Source: Serinus canaria (Eukaryota > Chordata > Aves > Passeriformes > Fringillidae). From it: a DNA stretch of 64,000 nucleotides. This document shows positions 23,271 to 34,106 of this stretch, in pieces. The stretch's first letter is position 1. Each line of letters opens with the position of its first letter. Location of the stretch: contig NC_066328.1 in the NCBI RefSeq assembly GCF_022539315.1, positions 728,621-792,620 on the forward strand, given 5' to 3'. The notes beneath the pieces were generated by a model that had not been told where the DNA came from, did no database searches, and saw nothing but the letters and a program-made list of their open reading frames with translations. The position numbers and the translations under genes are program-made.

Positions 23271-26200
23271 TTCAACAAAATATTTCCAAAGAAAGAGAAA
23301 AAGAGAAGCTATTTCTCAGAACTGAGATCTCCCTGCCTTTCCTCACAGTAATTAGGCCAGCACCGACCAGCTAACAGTTTTTTCCCTGATACATTTTAAA
23401 CACAGACATCTTCAATTCATTAACTGGTTATTGATTTATTTTTCAGCTTATGAATTGCTGTTGCTGGGGATGGTGTGGAGACAGCTTTCTGGAGAGGGCT
23501 CTTGTCTCTCCAGTCCTTGCCAGCAAAGAGCTGTTCAGACCTTCCAGGGCAATTCTTTACATTCTTGAGAAAAAATCCTACTTTGATGTAAAGGATGAGG
23601 TTTGCCTTAAAAGAAACACAACAAGAAACCCAAACCCTAACTTCCCCCAACTCACAACCGGAGAAAGAAGCAATGAAGAGGAGTGATCTTGGTGCCCATA
23701 GAGCAGAGCCCAGCACCAACACCATCCCCACCACCTCACTCTCCTTTCACCTGGTGTCAAAGCTCAGCTGGAATGGAGAAGACCCCATTTAGGGAGGGGT
23801 GAGAGGTGGGCATTGCCAGCCAACACTCTGCAGCAGCCCCAGGCATGGTGTGGACACCAGGACACACAGGGATGCCCCAGGAATGGGGCTGGCCAGTGGG
23901 AACAGGGTCTGCTGGCTCCCTATAGCACCTCCTCAGTGGCATTTGGCTGTTCCTAACCCTTCCCACCTGCCCAGGAGGAAGCTCCTGCCACCCTGCAGGG
24001 ATGAGGGCTCCAGCCCCAGCTGAAAGAATGCTGGCGGTGTTTATCTCATGACATCTGGGGACTGCCTGCAGAATCTGCCCTGTCTCTGTGCTAACCCCAC
24101 CACACTCCCTGCACCATCACAGCCCCCCCTCCCAAACTGCAGGCCTGAGGGGCTGAGAAACCCTTGATGCACAGATGCAGGAAGGCAGCAGCCCTTGTCT
24201 GAAGTGCCAGTACATGGCCCTAGCAATGACCACCACAGGGACAATCACACACCCAGGAGCTTTACCTGGATGTATCCACCTGAACCAAGCATGGCAGGAG
24301 CAGCCACTGCATCTTTCAGATTGGATAAAACCAACAGCATCTGTCAAGAAGAGCTGGTGGGCAAAACCAGGACAATGTGCCCCATGTCATCAGGGTTATG
24401 GATGAAGGAGAGTTAGTCCTGGGGGCAGGTTAGAGAAGCCACCTGGATGCTCAGGAACATGAGGCCTTGCTCTGAGACCCCAGTCATGGCATCAAGGGGA
24501 AGGCACAGGGAGACAGGGGATGGATGCTCTGTGGCCCAGGGCAGGTGCTGCCCAGATCTGCCTGATGCAGGACAGACAAGTCAGTCCATGTATGAGTCAG
24601 AAGCTGACCAAGAACCTTGGGGTGCTGATTTCACCCCCCAGACCTGCCGGCCACCACCTCCAGCTGCTACAGGCCAGGTAAATGAATGGCTGTGACAGCT
24701 CTGACAGCCCAACACCTCCCCCCTGAGAGCTGTCAGCAACTCATCCAGCCATGAACCAGCCTCCCTCACCTCTGCCAGACCCCAAAGCTTCAGCAGAAGC
24801 ATCACTAATTAGAAGCCAGGAGCACTTTACAGATCATCTGGCGACTTTTACAGAGCTGCTTTACATAAACAGTGCTGTAGAAGGGGAATGAATCATACTT
24901 GCTCTGCCAGGGCCCTGCTGGTGGGTCAGCTCCCTGTGCTGAGCTGCCCCAGCTGCCTGGGGTCAGAGTGCTCCCAGGATGGTGTGCCCAGGGCTGGGAT
25001 GCTCCTACAGCTCTGGGTACTGCGCCAGGTCTGGGTTCTGCGGGGGCAGTGGGGGTGAGCCCCCAGCACAGGGAGGGGGATGCTGTGGAGACCACAATGT
25101 TACTTCCCAAGTGCTTTCCAAACATTAATAGACGTCCCTGTCCCTTAAGAAGGATCAGGATTAGGGATGTTAAGGCAGAAGCAGGGAAACTGAGGCACGG
25201 AGAGGGCATGCAGGTAAGACAGACTCCCTGTGGCTGTCAGCATCCTTCCCTTTGTGCTTATCTGACAGGCAAGATTTCGGTGCCTTCCCCCATCAGGACC
25301 ACACACCCAGCCTGACAAGTGCTGGTCTGGGGAACAGGCAGCCCCAGGTGCCACTGTCATCCTGAGCCAGCTTCATCCCAGCCACAGGATGGGGACAAGG
25401 CCAGCACTGCTCCCCCAGCCCTGCCACTGCACAGCACTGCTCCAGGTCCATCCGGGCTCACCTGCCCAGCCCTCCCTCAGAGGCAGCATTTCTGCAGCAG
25501 CTCAGCACTGGAGCAGCAGGGCTGGCAGTCAGGACTGGCACGGTGGACACAGCTGGCACCTGCCAAGGCAGTCCCCACACACCAAGGGGACATGTGGGAA
25601 AAGCCATCAATTGGAATGTCAACTGCAGCATCGGGAAGAATTGTCTCCTGACAACCAGAGAAGGTTGTTCAGCTACTGTGCTGTATCATAAATCACACCT
25701 CTATGACTTTGCCATCTGTCAGCCAGATTACACGTGTTCAGAGTCCCATGTCAGCATTTAAGTCAGAACACGGCATCTTTTTCCAGAAATAATTATCAGT
25801 GCTGAAGGCTCTTGCAGCAATATCCATGCTCAGCCCTTCTCTCCAAAGCTCTGGACAGAAGAGAGCTGGCGTACCCAGAAGGGCAGGACCACCACTGTGG
25901 CACAGCAATGCACAGCCTCCGTGTGACATGTCCCCCGCTAAGCCCACTGCTTCAGGCACAGGGAGGGGCAGGGTCTGGCATGGCAAACTCCCCCCTGGCA
26001 TCAGCAACGGCACCCAGCACCCTGAACAGAGCAGGCAGGGACAGGCAGAGGCAGAGGCTGCCGCTAAAGGGAGACAGGGAAGTGCTGTCCCCAGCCTGGT
26101 GTGTGCTGAGAGCCTGGGATGAGCAGAGTACCCAGAGCAGCACCTTGACACCAGCCTGGCCAAGGGGGAAGGGTCCAGCTAAGCAGAGAGCACTGCTCCC

Positions 26201-28915
26201 GCTGCCCCAGCGCGCTGTGTGACACGAGCCCGTACCCATCCGTTCTCCCCACAGCTTTACTGGGAGTCCAGCCCCACAGGGATGACTGCTAAAGCCCCCA
26301 GCCTGCCGAGGCAGTGGGAAGGTAGGCAGAGCACGGACATGGAGGGCTGGCAGCCTGTCCCCATCCTGCCTGTGCCTCCAGCAGCTCACTGAGCCAGCCC
26401 CGGACACAGCACCCAGTGCACAAATCCCTCAGCTGCCCTGGGATGAGGGCAAGGGGCTGAAGCGCCGTCCTCCGCCCCCTCGCTGGCCAGGCAGGCAGAT
26501 GAGCAGTGACATTTCCCAAAGCTCAGTACAGAAATACATGGGCACTGGATCCATCCTCTGCCTTCACCCGCCACACACAGGCGTGCATCCGGCCGGGGGT
26601 TCGCAGTCACCACCTCATTCCCCGCACCACAGCTGGGAAGTGATGACAAGCACAATCCTGATCCCTCAGCTCTGCATCCCTCCCTCCCCTGTGGTGATCC
26701 GCTAAAAGCCTTTTGGCAGTTTTTAGCCGCAGGGGTGAGCGTGTGCCCGTAGGAGCCCGGGTGCCTCAGCAGGCACCCTGCAGCACTCTGCCAGGGCTGC
26801 AGGGACACCAGGGACCATGCAGGCACAACTGCACCGAGCCATGGGCGAGGGATGGCCGATGTCACGAGAGAGCTGGCCCCGGCAGCAGCACAAGATGACC
26901 AGCACCAGCAACACCTCTGCCTCACCAACACACCCAGACAAAGCCCTCACCACCACACGCGTACCAGCCAGCCCTCCCACAAGACAGCACATCCAGGCAG
27001 GAAAAGCTCCCACTTGTTGTACACTCCTTAGCCTGAGACTTGGGAGCCAGCACGTGCCTGTGGCTCTAAACTAACCCAGATGTGGGCAGGCAGCTCCCAG
27101 CCTCTTCCACCAGCTCAGGCAACAGTCCCGGGACGAGCCATGGGCTGCCGGCAGCCCAGGCAAACAAGCAGCGTTTCAGCTGGTCCTCCCTCCTTGGGGA
27201 GCTGCCCCTGCAAAAAGAGCTTTGAGCCGGGCTGATCTCCGGTGGCATCCTGGCTGCAGCCAGGCTGGGGAAGGCGGCTGTGCCCAGGGTAAGCGGTGCT
27301 GAGAGCACACAGCCCTGCACTCCCTCTGCTGTGGGGCTCGGCTGAGGTCAGCAGCTTATTTGCACAGGTATAGTCAGGATAATAAACCAAAGCTGTAAAG
27401 GTTCTTCCCAAGCAGGGAGCAGTCTTTTGGTAGAGAGAGGGTTTGGAAACCCTCATGGCCACAAACACGCAGTCAGCCTCCAGGTGAGCCCAGCTCACCG
27501 GTGGCACACTTCCCACAGACCACGGTCTCAGGCACAAGAGTGTCTCCAAAGCAGTAGCCAGGGCCAGGACCCAGTGAGCCATGCCCAGCTGTGCCCTGCA
27601 GGCACAGGGACAGCTACAGATGCCCGCGAGCCGCGCAAGCGATGCTCACTCACCTGCACAGCCTCTGCTCCCTTTGCTCTCGGTGCTTGGCTCACCCACT
27701 GCCAGAGCAGCAGCTCATCCCAGGGCATCTCTTTGGGAGAGTCCCGGTCCCCTGTGTGCGCACTCCCATCCTGAGCGGGGTCCCTGCTCCCATCTGCGTC
27801 GCCTGACCTCCTCAGCTGCCACCTCCGCTTCCCTCACCCATCACCTCAGGTTTCTCATTTGCTCTGTGCTTGGATCTTTTTTCTTTTATTTTTTTTCCTC
27901 CCAATCTTGTTTCTATAGAAACGAGATTAGCAGAGGGGGAAATAAAACAGCCCCATGTGACTCAGATTCCGACACTGAAGAATCTCCTGGTTATGCTTGC
28001 TGTGGCTTTACATAACCAGGAGCCTGTGTGGGCTCAGATGGGGGTACCGGGCGGGGACGAGGGACACAGGGCCCAGCCAAGGAGAACCAAGCTCAGGTGA
28101 GTGGGATCAGGCTCAGGTGAGGAGTACCAGGCTCAGCTGTGGAGGGACTACCAGGAAGAAGGCAGTGATGCCTCACCTCCACTTGCTTTGGGTTTGCTGT
28201 GACACCCCTGATGCAATGACATGTCACCAAACCCTGCATGGCTCTGCCTCACTACCTGTTCCCATTGAGAAGGGCAGAAAGCAGAAGCAGGAATGCTGAA
28301 AACTACTCTGAGTCCCACCAAAACCTCTGGGGTCCCCAGGTGAGCTTTAGAGGAGGAAGCCCCAAGACCCGCCATGCTGCCAGGCTGTCCTGCCCCTGCC
28401 CTCAGCAGGAGGGAAAGTGCTTTGGGCCACTGGTCTCCAGCCTTCAGGGACTCGTGGGTGACTATGCAGGCAGTCTGGTGAGCTGCAGACAGGCACATAT
28501 TCCACTCTGCTGATATTCCTCCTTCTCAATCTCCCAAATCTGTGAGCAGTGCCCACGACTGGGGCACACAAACCACAGACTGAGCTCTTCCACCACTGTT
28601 TTGGGGACCAACACAGGACACTGCCCACAGGGACTTCCCAAGCCCAAACCTTAGCTCCTGGTGGGCTGGGAAGTGCTGAGGATCCTGCCCAAGGACCCAC
28701 ATGTGTTTCCTTAGCTTGGGGACAGATGCTGATTGCACATGACCAGTGCTGCTTGCCAGGGGCACCTACCCAGGGCTTCTGCTGCTGAACTCCTTTGTCT
28801 GTACAGCACTTCTGCTGCACCTCTGGAGGCTCAATCCCCACTCACGCCGCCACTCCCCAGGTACTGCCCAGGACTGAAAAAGAGGCCGCATGCCCTTTTA
28901 CTTGAGTATTTTTTA
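23271..28915. other. 5.6 kb non-coding, no CR1 seen
   Basis: A+T-rich at 23360-23460, otherwise G+C-rich with moderate CpG at 26200-26900 and 27100-27310. A loose three-copy repeat of about 20 bp at 28086-28140 contains a perfect splice-donor-like CAGGTGAGT. The longest frames (181 codons at 26386-26931 minus and 164 at 28347-28841 minus) have frames open opposite them and no motifs. Confidence 0.45.
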
Positions 28916-29200
28916 TAGTGATAGGACAAGGAGTAACAATTTTAAAGTAAAAGAGGGGAGATTTAGATTAGATGTTTGGAAGAAATTCTTTGCTTATAGT
29001 GTAGTGAGACCCTGACACAGGGTGTCCAGAGCAGCTGTGGCTGTCCCTGGATACCTGGAAGTGTCCAAGGCCAGGTTGGATGGGGCTTGGAGCAATCTGG
29101 GATAGTGGAAGGTGTCCCTGCCCACAGTAGAGGGGTGGAACAAGATTATCATGAAGGCCCCTTCCAACCCAAACCATTCCATGATTTCTAGGATTCTATG
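28916..29200 (+). mobile_element. CR1 LINE 3' fragment
   Basis: Begins GTGATAGGACAAGGAGTAAC, a typical CR1 element, then AGATTTAGATTAGATGTTTG, CTGGATACCTGGAAGTGTCC and the tail AACCATTCCATGATTTCTAG GATTCTATGA. One extra T interrupts the octamers. Well preserved. Confidence 0.95.
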
Positions 29201-30949
29201 AAATGGGAGTCTAGGATGATGTCCTGCCAGAACACAGCAGTGAGGTGCCTTCCCCATGGAACAGCACAGGAGCTCAGCTGGGCTAGCAAGGCAGCAGAAC
29301 ATCTCAGGAGGTTTGGCTCCTACCCAAAGGATGGAGCACTGGCTTATCCAATTCCTCTAAGTCCCTGGTTTTCCTTTGGGATTTCAGTGTCCCACTTCTC
29401 AGGCTGACTCAGCTGTGATTAGCTGGTGAGCTCTGCTGCTGTGACAGCCCCAGGCCTGCCTGCAGGATATGACATTAGGACTCTCCCCGCCTAGGGCACA
29501 CTGGTGTTCAAGGGGGTCTCAGTTCCCTCCCTGACAAGCTCAGGATAGATCAGACAGAATGTCAGAGCAACTGTGGACAGACATACTGAGAGCAAGTGAT
29601 GAATTTGAGCATATCCACTCAACCAAACTTTTTCATGAGCTGTCCCAGAGGGCTGGGGATCTGATGAGCAGATTGGGTGGTGCTGCAGAGAAGAAGCCAA
29701 AGGCTCATGCAGTGCTAAGGGGATGAGCTCTGTGAGGGCCCTGGCTAACCCACCTGCTGAGGACACAGCTGCACACCCAAACCACCCTGTCTGGTGGGAC
29801 AGAGCTGGGGATGTCTGTCTGACCCAGCAAGGAGGAGGACAGCTGGGCAGCAGCCCAGGGCCAGGGAGAGGGACCCCGGGGATGCTGCAGATGGGGAAAG
29901 AGTGACAGGACTTGCATGAGAGGGTAAGGAAAGAATATAGAGGGCTCATCAAAAGGGAACAAGGAGAGATGTCTGACAGCCCTGGGATATGAGGCTGCAG
30001 CTCTAGACAAGTTGATCCTGAGACCCCAAACCATTCCTCCACCTGCCACCGCTCAGCTCAACATGAGCCATTGTTCTGACTACCCTAAAACAGTAAAGAA
30101 AAGATGGGTCAGAGTGCAACCCCCTGAGAACCACAGCCCAGGGCAGCCTCTTTCATTGGCCCAACACAGCTGTGGTCACTGGGGACTTGGGGAAGGGATT
30201 TTTATATCAACAAAACTCTCAGTGGTCACCCACATTTGCCAGATATTGGGGGCCGTAATCAGTGTTTAAAGCCTGACAGTGAGCACTGCTGTGCCAAGCC
30301 TGACTCTTCACAAGCCAAGCAGATGCAGGCACCAGGACTGATGCTGGGCTGGATTCCCTAGAAAGGACCAAGCTGGGCTCTGCAGGTCCTGGCTCTGCAA
30401 CCAGAAGCCAGGCAGAGCAGACAGGCTTCTCTATTTAAAGTATGATAACAGGGTCACAGAAACGTCTGCCAGCAAAAGGACTTGGATACCTTGATCTAAT
30501 TATAGCTGGCATTATCAGGCTGCATTACAATTAGCAAGTCAGTGGCCAGTCTCTATTTCTGGTCTGCAACACGAGGCAGGTTGGTATTCCAAAGAAGAAG
30601 GAGAAGGGAAGCAGGGGGAGGAGGATGGAGATACCTCACAGTGTGTTTAAATAAGCAGCACAGCTGCTTCCGAGTGCTGTGGACAGGCAAGTTTTATTTG
30701 GAGGGTGTTTATATGGAAAGCCAAGGAGAGAAACACAACCCATCCCTTCAGCACAGCCTCCATCAGTCACCTGTGAGCAGCTCCTGACCCCGCACCCGCT
30801 CCTTCCCCCGATGGTGAGGGCTGTCCTCACCCTCCAGGGGAGCTCGGGGTCCCACCACACCTGTGGGGTCCTGTGCCTCAGAGCAAACCCTGGCCCAGCT
30901 TTTCATGGAATTGTCAGTGTGGGAAATGTCCTCTCAGATATCCAATCTG
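29201..30949. other. 1.7 kb non-coding sequence
   Basis: The longest frame is 183 codons (29491-30042 minus), with weaker frames overlapping; no motif is recognised. A small A+T-rich patch with paired homeodomain-like sites is listed at 30490-30540. A moderately purine-rich stretch (30580-30640) follows it. Confidence 0.45.
30490..30540. promoter_or_regulatory. Paired inverted homeodomain-like sites
   Basis: CTAATTA (30496-30502) and CAATTAG (30528-30534) face each other, with ATTATCAGG between them, inside an A+T-rich stretch of G+C-rich DNA. The inverted cores are CTAATT and AATTAG. A conserved element is possible but cannot be shown from one sequence. Confidence 0.2.
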
Positions 30950-31195
30950 ACCATTCCCCCAGCACTGCCAAGGCAACCACTGAGCCATGTCCCCAGGTGA
31001 CACATCCACACAACTTTTAAATCCTTCTGGAGATGGTGATTCCACCCCTGCCCTGGGGCAGCCTCTTCCACTGCCTCAGCACCCTTCCAATGCCTGAGCA
31101 CCCTTCCACTGCCTGAACACCTTTCCAATGCCTGAGCACCCTTCCGTTTCTTCCAGTGAGGAAATTTTCCTTAACATCCAAACTTTTCTAAGCTA
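30950..31195 (-). mobile_element. CR1 LINE 3' fragment, minus strand, with internal expansion
   Basis: Plus-strand text AGCCATGTCCCCAGGTGACA, CTTTTAAATCCTTCTGGAGA, TGGTGATTCCACC, CCTGGGGCAGCCTCTTCCA and GAGGAAATTTTCCTTAACAT is the reverse complement of a CR1 3' region of another subtype. Where a normal copy has one AATGCCTGACCACCCTT element, this one has four 19-bp copies (31073-31148). Confidence 0.82.
31073..31148. repeat. 19-bp tandem repeat (four copies) inside CR1
   Basis: Copies start at 31073, 31092, 31111 and 31130. The consensus is GCCTGAGCACCCTTCCAAT with one to three changes per copy. The unit corresponds to an internal CR1 element, so the repeat arose after insertion by local duplication. 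Confidence 0.92.
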
Positions 31196-32127
31196 CTTAG
31201 AAGCCAAATTGAAGCAGCATCCAGGAGGGAAGAACCCAACCACACATCCTAGTGGAACCCCAAAGCCTATTCCCACCGGCCTGTTCAGTGTTCAGCACCA
31301 GACTAGTCACTTAAGGACAGCTGACAGCAGCCAGAATCCCTGGAAATGGCTGGCATTTTTAGAACATCTTTTTGTTTTCTTTGAAAACCAGAGTTTTTTC
31401 AAACTTAAAGCATTTGATGCAAAGTATATGATGCTAATCCAAGCAGAAGGAACCATCTGATGAGTCCCAAATTAAAATGTTCCTTTGTTTTGGCTTTCAA
31501 ACATTGCATTTTAATACTAATGCACAATCAGAATGGAAGGTAAATTTGCATGTCCTTCCCCTAAAAATTCTCTCTCAAAACAATAATTTTTCTCATTTGC
31601 ATTTTGACAATAACAACTGTCCCCTCTCTGACCAACATCTGTGATGTGACAGAGATGCTGGGCACATGTGCCACAGCCTGGTGAGTCATCCTGCACCCAG
31701 CATAACCGTGCCACTGGGGGGACTGGACCTGCATCAGTATCATCTCCCCCCTGAGCAGACACCTTCCACAGGAAGGAAACCCACCCCCACAGGAACCATC
31801 CCAAGGGTGGGCACAGCAAGAAGGCAGCAGGATGTGCTGCTGAGAGCCCAGGAGTACGACTGTGGTCTGAAAAAGGGGCTACAGAACCTTGCAAGAGGCG
31901 GGATCCTGGGGACAATGTAAGATGATCAGGAAGTTTCCTCTCTCTCCGGATTCTAAGCAATATTTGGGTTGGGATCTGCACACCTGTGCCATTGTCATAT
32001 TAAGATCCTGTTGTTGCCATTTGGTGCTGTAAAACAGCTGAAAAGTAGAGAAGGGTTTGGGGGTGCTGCTGGAGCTGCCCCGTCTGTGTGCACCCAGAAC
32101 CCCCCTGGGCTGGGCTGAGCCCAGGGT
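31196..32127. other. 0.9 kb non-coding with a regulatory-looking AT block
   Basis: The A+T-rich stretch 31380-31620 holds the octamer/SOX cluster listed separately. The rest is plain non-coding sequence; the longest frame is 154 codons (31517-31981 minus) with no recognised family. Confidence 0.45.
31500..31615. promoter_or_regulatory. Octamer (POU) and SOX-like motif cluster
   Basis: Two perfect ATTTGCAT octamers lie 51 bases apart (31544-31551 and 31595-31602). The second is followed four bases later by ACAATAA (31607-31613), and another ACAATAA lies at 31580-31586. This order recalls the composite POU/SOX sites of developmental enhancers, though the known composite has tighter spacing. 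Enhancer function is inference. Confidence 0.35.
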
Positions 32128-32685
32128 GGGCAGCAGGGGAGGGGGGGATTCTGGCCCCTCAGGTGAGACCCCACCTGCAGAGCTGCCTCCAGCCCTGGAG
32201 TCCCAGCCCAGAAATGACATGGAGCTTCTGTAGTGAATCCAAGAGGTCACAGAGATGCTCCAAGGGCTGGAGCCCCTCTGCTCTGGAGCCAGGCTGGCAG
32301 AGCTGGGGGTGCTCACCTGGAGAGGAGAAGGCTCCAGGGACACCTCAGAGCCCCTGCCAGGGCCTAAAGGGGCTCCAGGAGAGCTGGAGAGGGACTGGGG
32401 ACAAGGGATGGAGGGACAGGACACAGGGAATGGCTTCCACTGCCAGAGGGCAGGGCTGGATGGGATATTGGGAAGGAATTGCAAGGGTGGGGAGGCCCTG
32501 GCACAGGGTGCCCAGAGCAGCTGTGGCTACCCCTGGATCCCTGACCGTGCCCAAGGCCAGGCTGGACAGGGCTTGGAGCAAGCTGGGATAGTGGGAGGTG
32601 TACCTGCCATGGCAGGGGGTGGGACTGGATGGGCTTTAAGGGGTCCTTTTCAATGCAAACCATTCCATGATTCTATGATTGTATG
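32128..32685 (+). mobile_element. CR1 LINE 3' fragment, long copy
   Basis: A partner of the copy at 1303-1868, with the same 5' segment (GTGAGACCCCACCTGCAGAG), the same internal blocks and an intact tail AACCATTCCATGATTCTATG ATTGTATG. It retains the seven-base segment missing from the first copy, but has lost the TTCCCCAGCA part after GGAAGGAATTG. No coding capacity remains. Confidence 0.95.
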
Positions 32686-33284
32686 TAACAAAAATCTTTT
32701 TCTGACTCCCAACCATGAATCAGATCATTGACAAGGACCATTTGATGACCGGCACATACCAGTGTGCTTCACTCTCGAAATTAACAGTCTACTTTAAACC
32801 CAAAAATCCATCCATATACAGACAACAAATAAATAAAATCTACAAAATAACATGGTCAAAAATTCCTTTCCTTGGGCAAAATTCCCATCACTTTGGTTGT
32901 TTTTAAGAATTCTATCATTTCCCTCTGTGATTGTTTTTAATGAAGATATCTATCACTCCTTCCTGAGCAGCAGGACTGAGTACTTGGGCTCTTCCAAGCA
33001 GGCTGTGTGAGCATGATGGATTGTCCATGTGCCAAGTCAGAGGAACGTGCAGACTTGCTCCTGTCTTGCCAGGAGCCAGGTTTTCAGAATTCCCCTACTA
33101 CCAATTACAGCTTTTATCCTAATTTAAAAGATAGCAGGGAAAATAATGAAAAGGACGAAATCCAACCAATGTTTTAGTTCATGTTCCCTCAACAAGGATG
33201 GGTGAGGAGGTTCCTGAGGGACTCAGTCCTCCTGGGACCTTCACCTCCCTCCACTCCTGCCAGCTGAACCCACACGCTGGCAGC
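32686..33284. other. AT-rich non-coding sequence
   Basis: Markedly A+T-rich at 32690-32960 (several AAATAAA-like strings near 32826) then mixed. The longest frame is 63 codons. Nothing is recognised as an exon. Confidence 0.5.
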
Positions 33285-33437
33285 CCCGCCGTGCCGTGCC
33301 ATGCCGAGCCGTGCCATGCCGAGCCCAGACCTGGCATGCCGAGCCGAGCCGTGCCCAGCCCAGCCGTGCCCAGCCCCGCCGTGCCGAGCCCAGCCCTGCC
33401 ATGCCGAGCCGAGCCGAGCCGAGCCGAGCCCGTGCCT
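33285..33437. repeat. GCCGT/GAGCC pentamer repeat
   Basis: About 30 degenerate pentamers of the form CCGAG, CCGTG, CCATG and CCCAG, ending in five clean GAGCC units (33409-33433). On either strand this reads as Arg/Ala/Pro/Ser/Gly-rich peptide in all frames, so the frames of 97-187 codons here are artefacts. CpG density is high. Confidence 0.93.
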
Positions 33438-33800
33438 GCAGCCTGCCCTCCCTGCGCGGGGACAGAGCCCCGGGGATGTGCCATTGTTTAGTCTGTGCGC
33501 AGCCCTGGCGCTGGAGCCGCCTCTTGTTTTCCATGGCCCCGCGTCCCACGCCGCACAGGAATGGAAACGCTTGTTATTCTGGGCTGCCGGGAGCCGAGCC
33601 CTGCCAGGAGCGGGAGCGGGGATGTGGTGAGGGCGAGCTGGCTGCAGCCTCCATGGATCGGCTCCTGCTCTCCCCCAGACCGCACCGCCTGCACCCGCGC
33701 CCGCCGCGGCGCTGGCAGGGGCCAGGAGCTGGCTGTGCCGGGAACACGTCGCTCATGTGCCCAAGTGTGCCTGCACGGGCCTGGAGGGGAGGTGAAGCAT
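33438..33800. promoter_or_regulatory. CpG-rich block next to pentamer repeat
   Basis: CpG-rich sequence continues past the repeat (CTGCGCGGGGACAGAG, GGCGCTGGAGCCGCC, CGCGCCCGCCGCGGCGC). It contains CCATTGTTT (33481-33489), a SOX-like site. It resembles a CpG island, yet no promoter or first exon can be drawn with confidence. Confidence 0.3.
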
Positions 33801-33934
33801 GGGAGAAGGGTGACAGAGAACAAGCCCAGACCCCAGAGGCACCAGACAGCTGCTCATAAATGAGCCCCTCAGCATCCCACTGGCTTCAGCGCTCGGGAAC
33901 GGTACAAAGCAGGGCCAGGACCCGTCCCTTTGCG

Positions 33935-34106
33935 TGATGGAGCACTGGAACGGGCTGCCCAGAGGGGCTGGGGAGTCTCCTTCCCCAAATATGTCCAAAA
34001 CACACCTAGGCACGATCCTGTGTAACCTGCTGTAGGTGACACTGTGCTTTAGCAGGGGTTGGACAAGATGATCTCCAGAGATGCCTTCCAACCCCAACCA
34101 CTCCCC
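33935..34106 (+). mobile_element. CR1 LINE 3' fragment, second subtype
   Basis: GATGGAGCACTGGAACGGGC, TGCCCAGAGGGGCTGGGGAG, CACACCTAGGCACGATCCTG, TGTAACCTGCTGTAGGTGAC and GGGTTGGACAAGATGATCTC followed by CTTCCAACCCCAACCACTCC. This is the CR1 subtype with TGATCTCCAGAG before the tail. The octamer tail itself is lost. Confidence 0.92.

Noticed and set aside
23096..23278. Arg-Glu repeat peptide on the minus strand
   Set aside because: Direct translation of the CTCTCC microsatellite.
33296..33859. 187-codon frame rich in Arg/Ala/Pro
   Set aside because: Its first third is the GCC-type pentamer repeat. All frames there are open.
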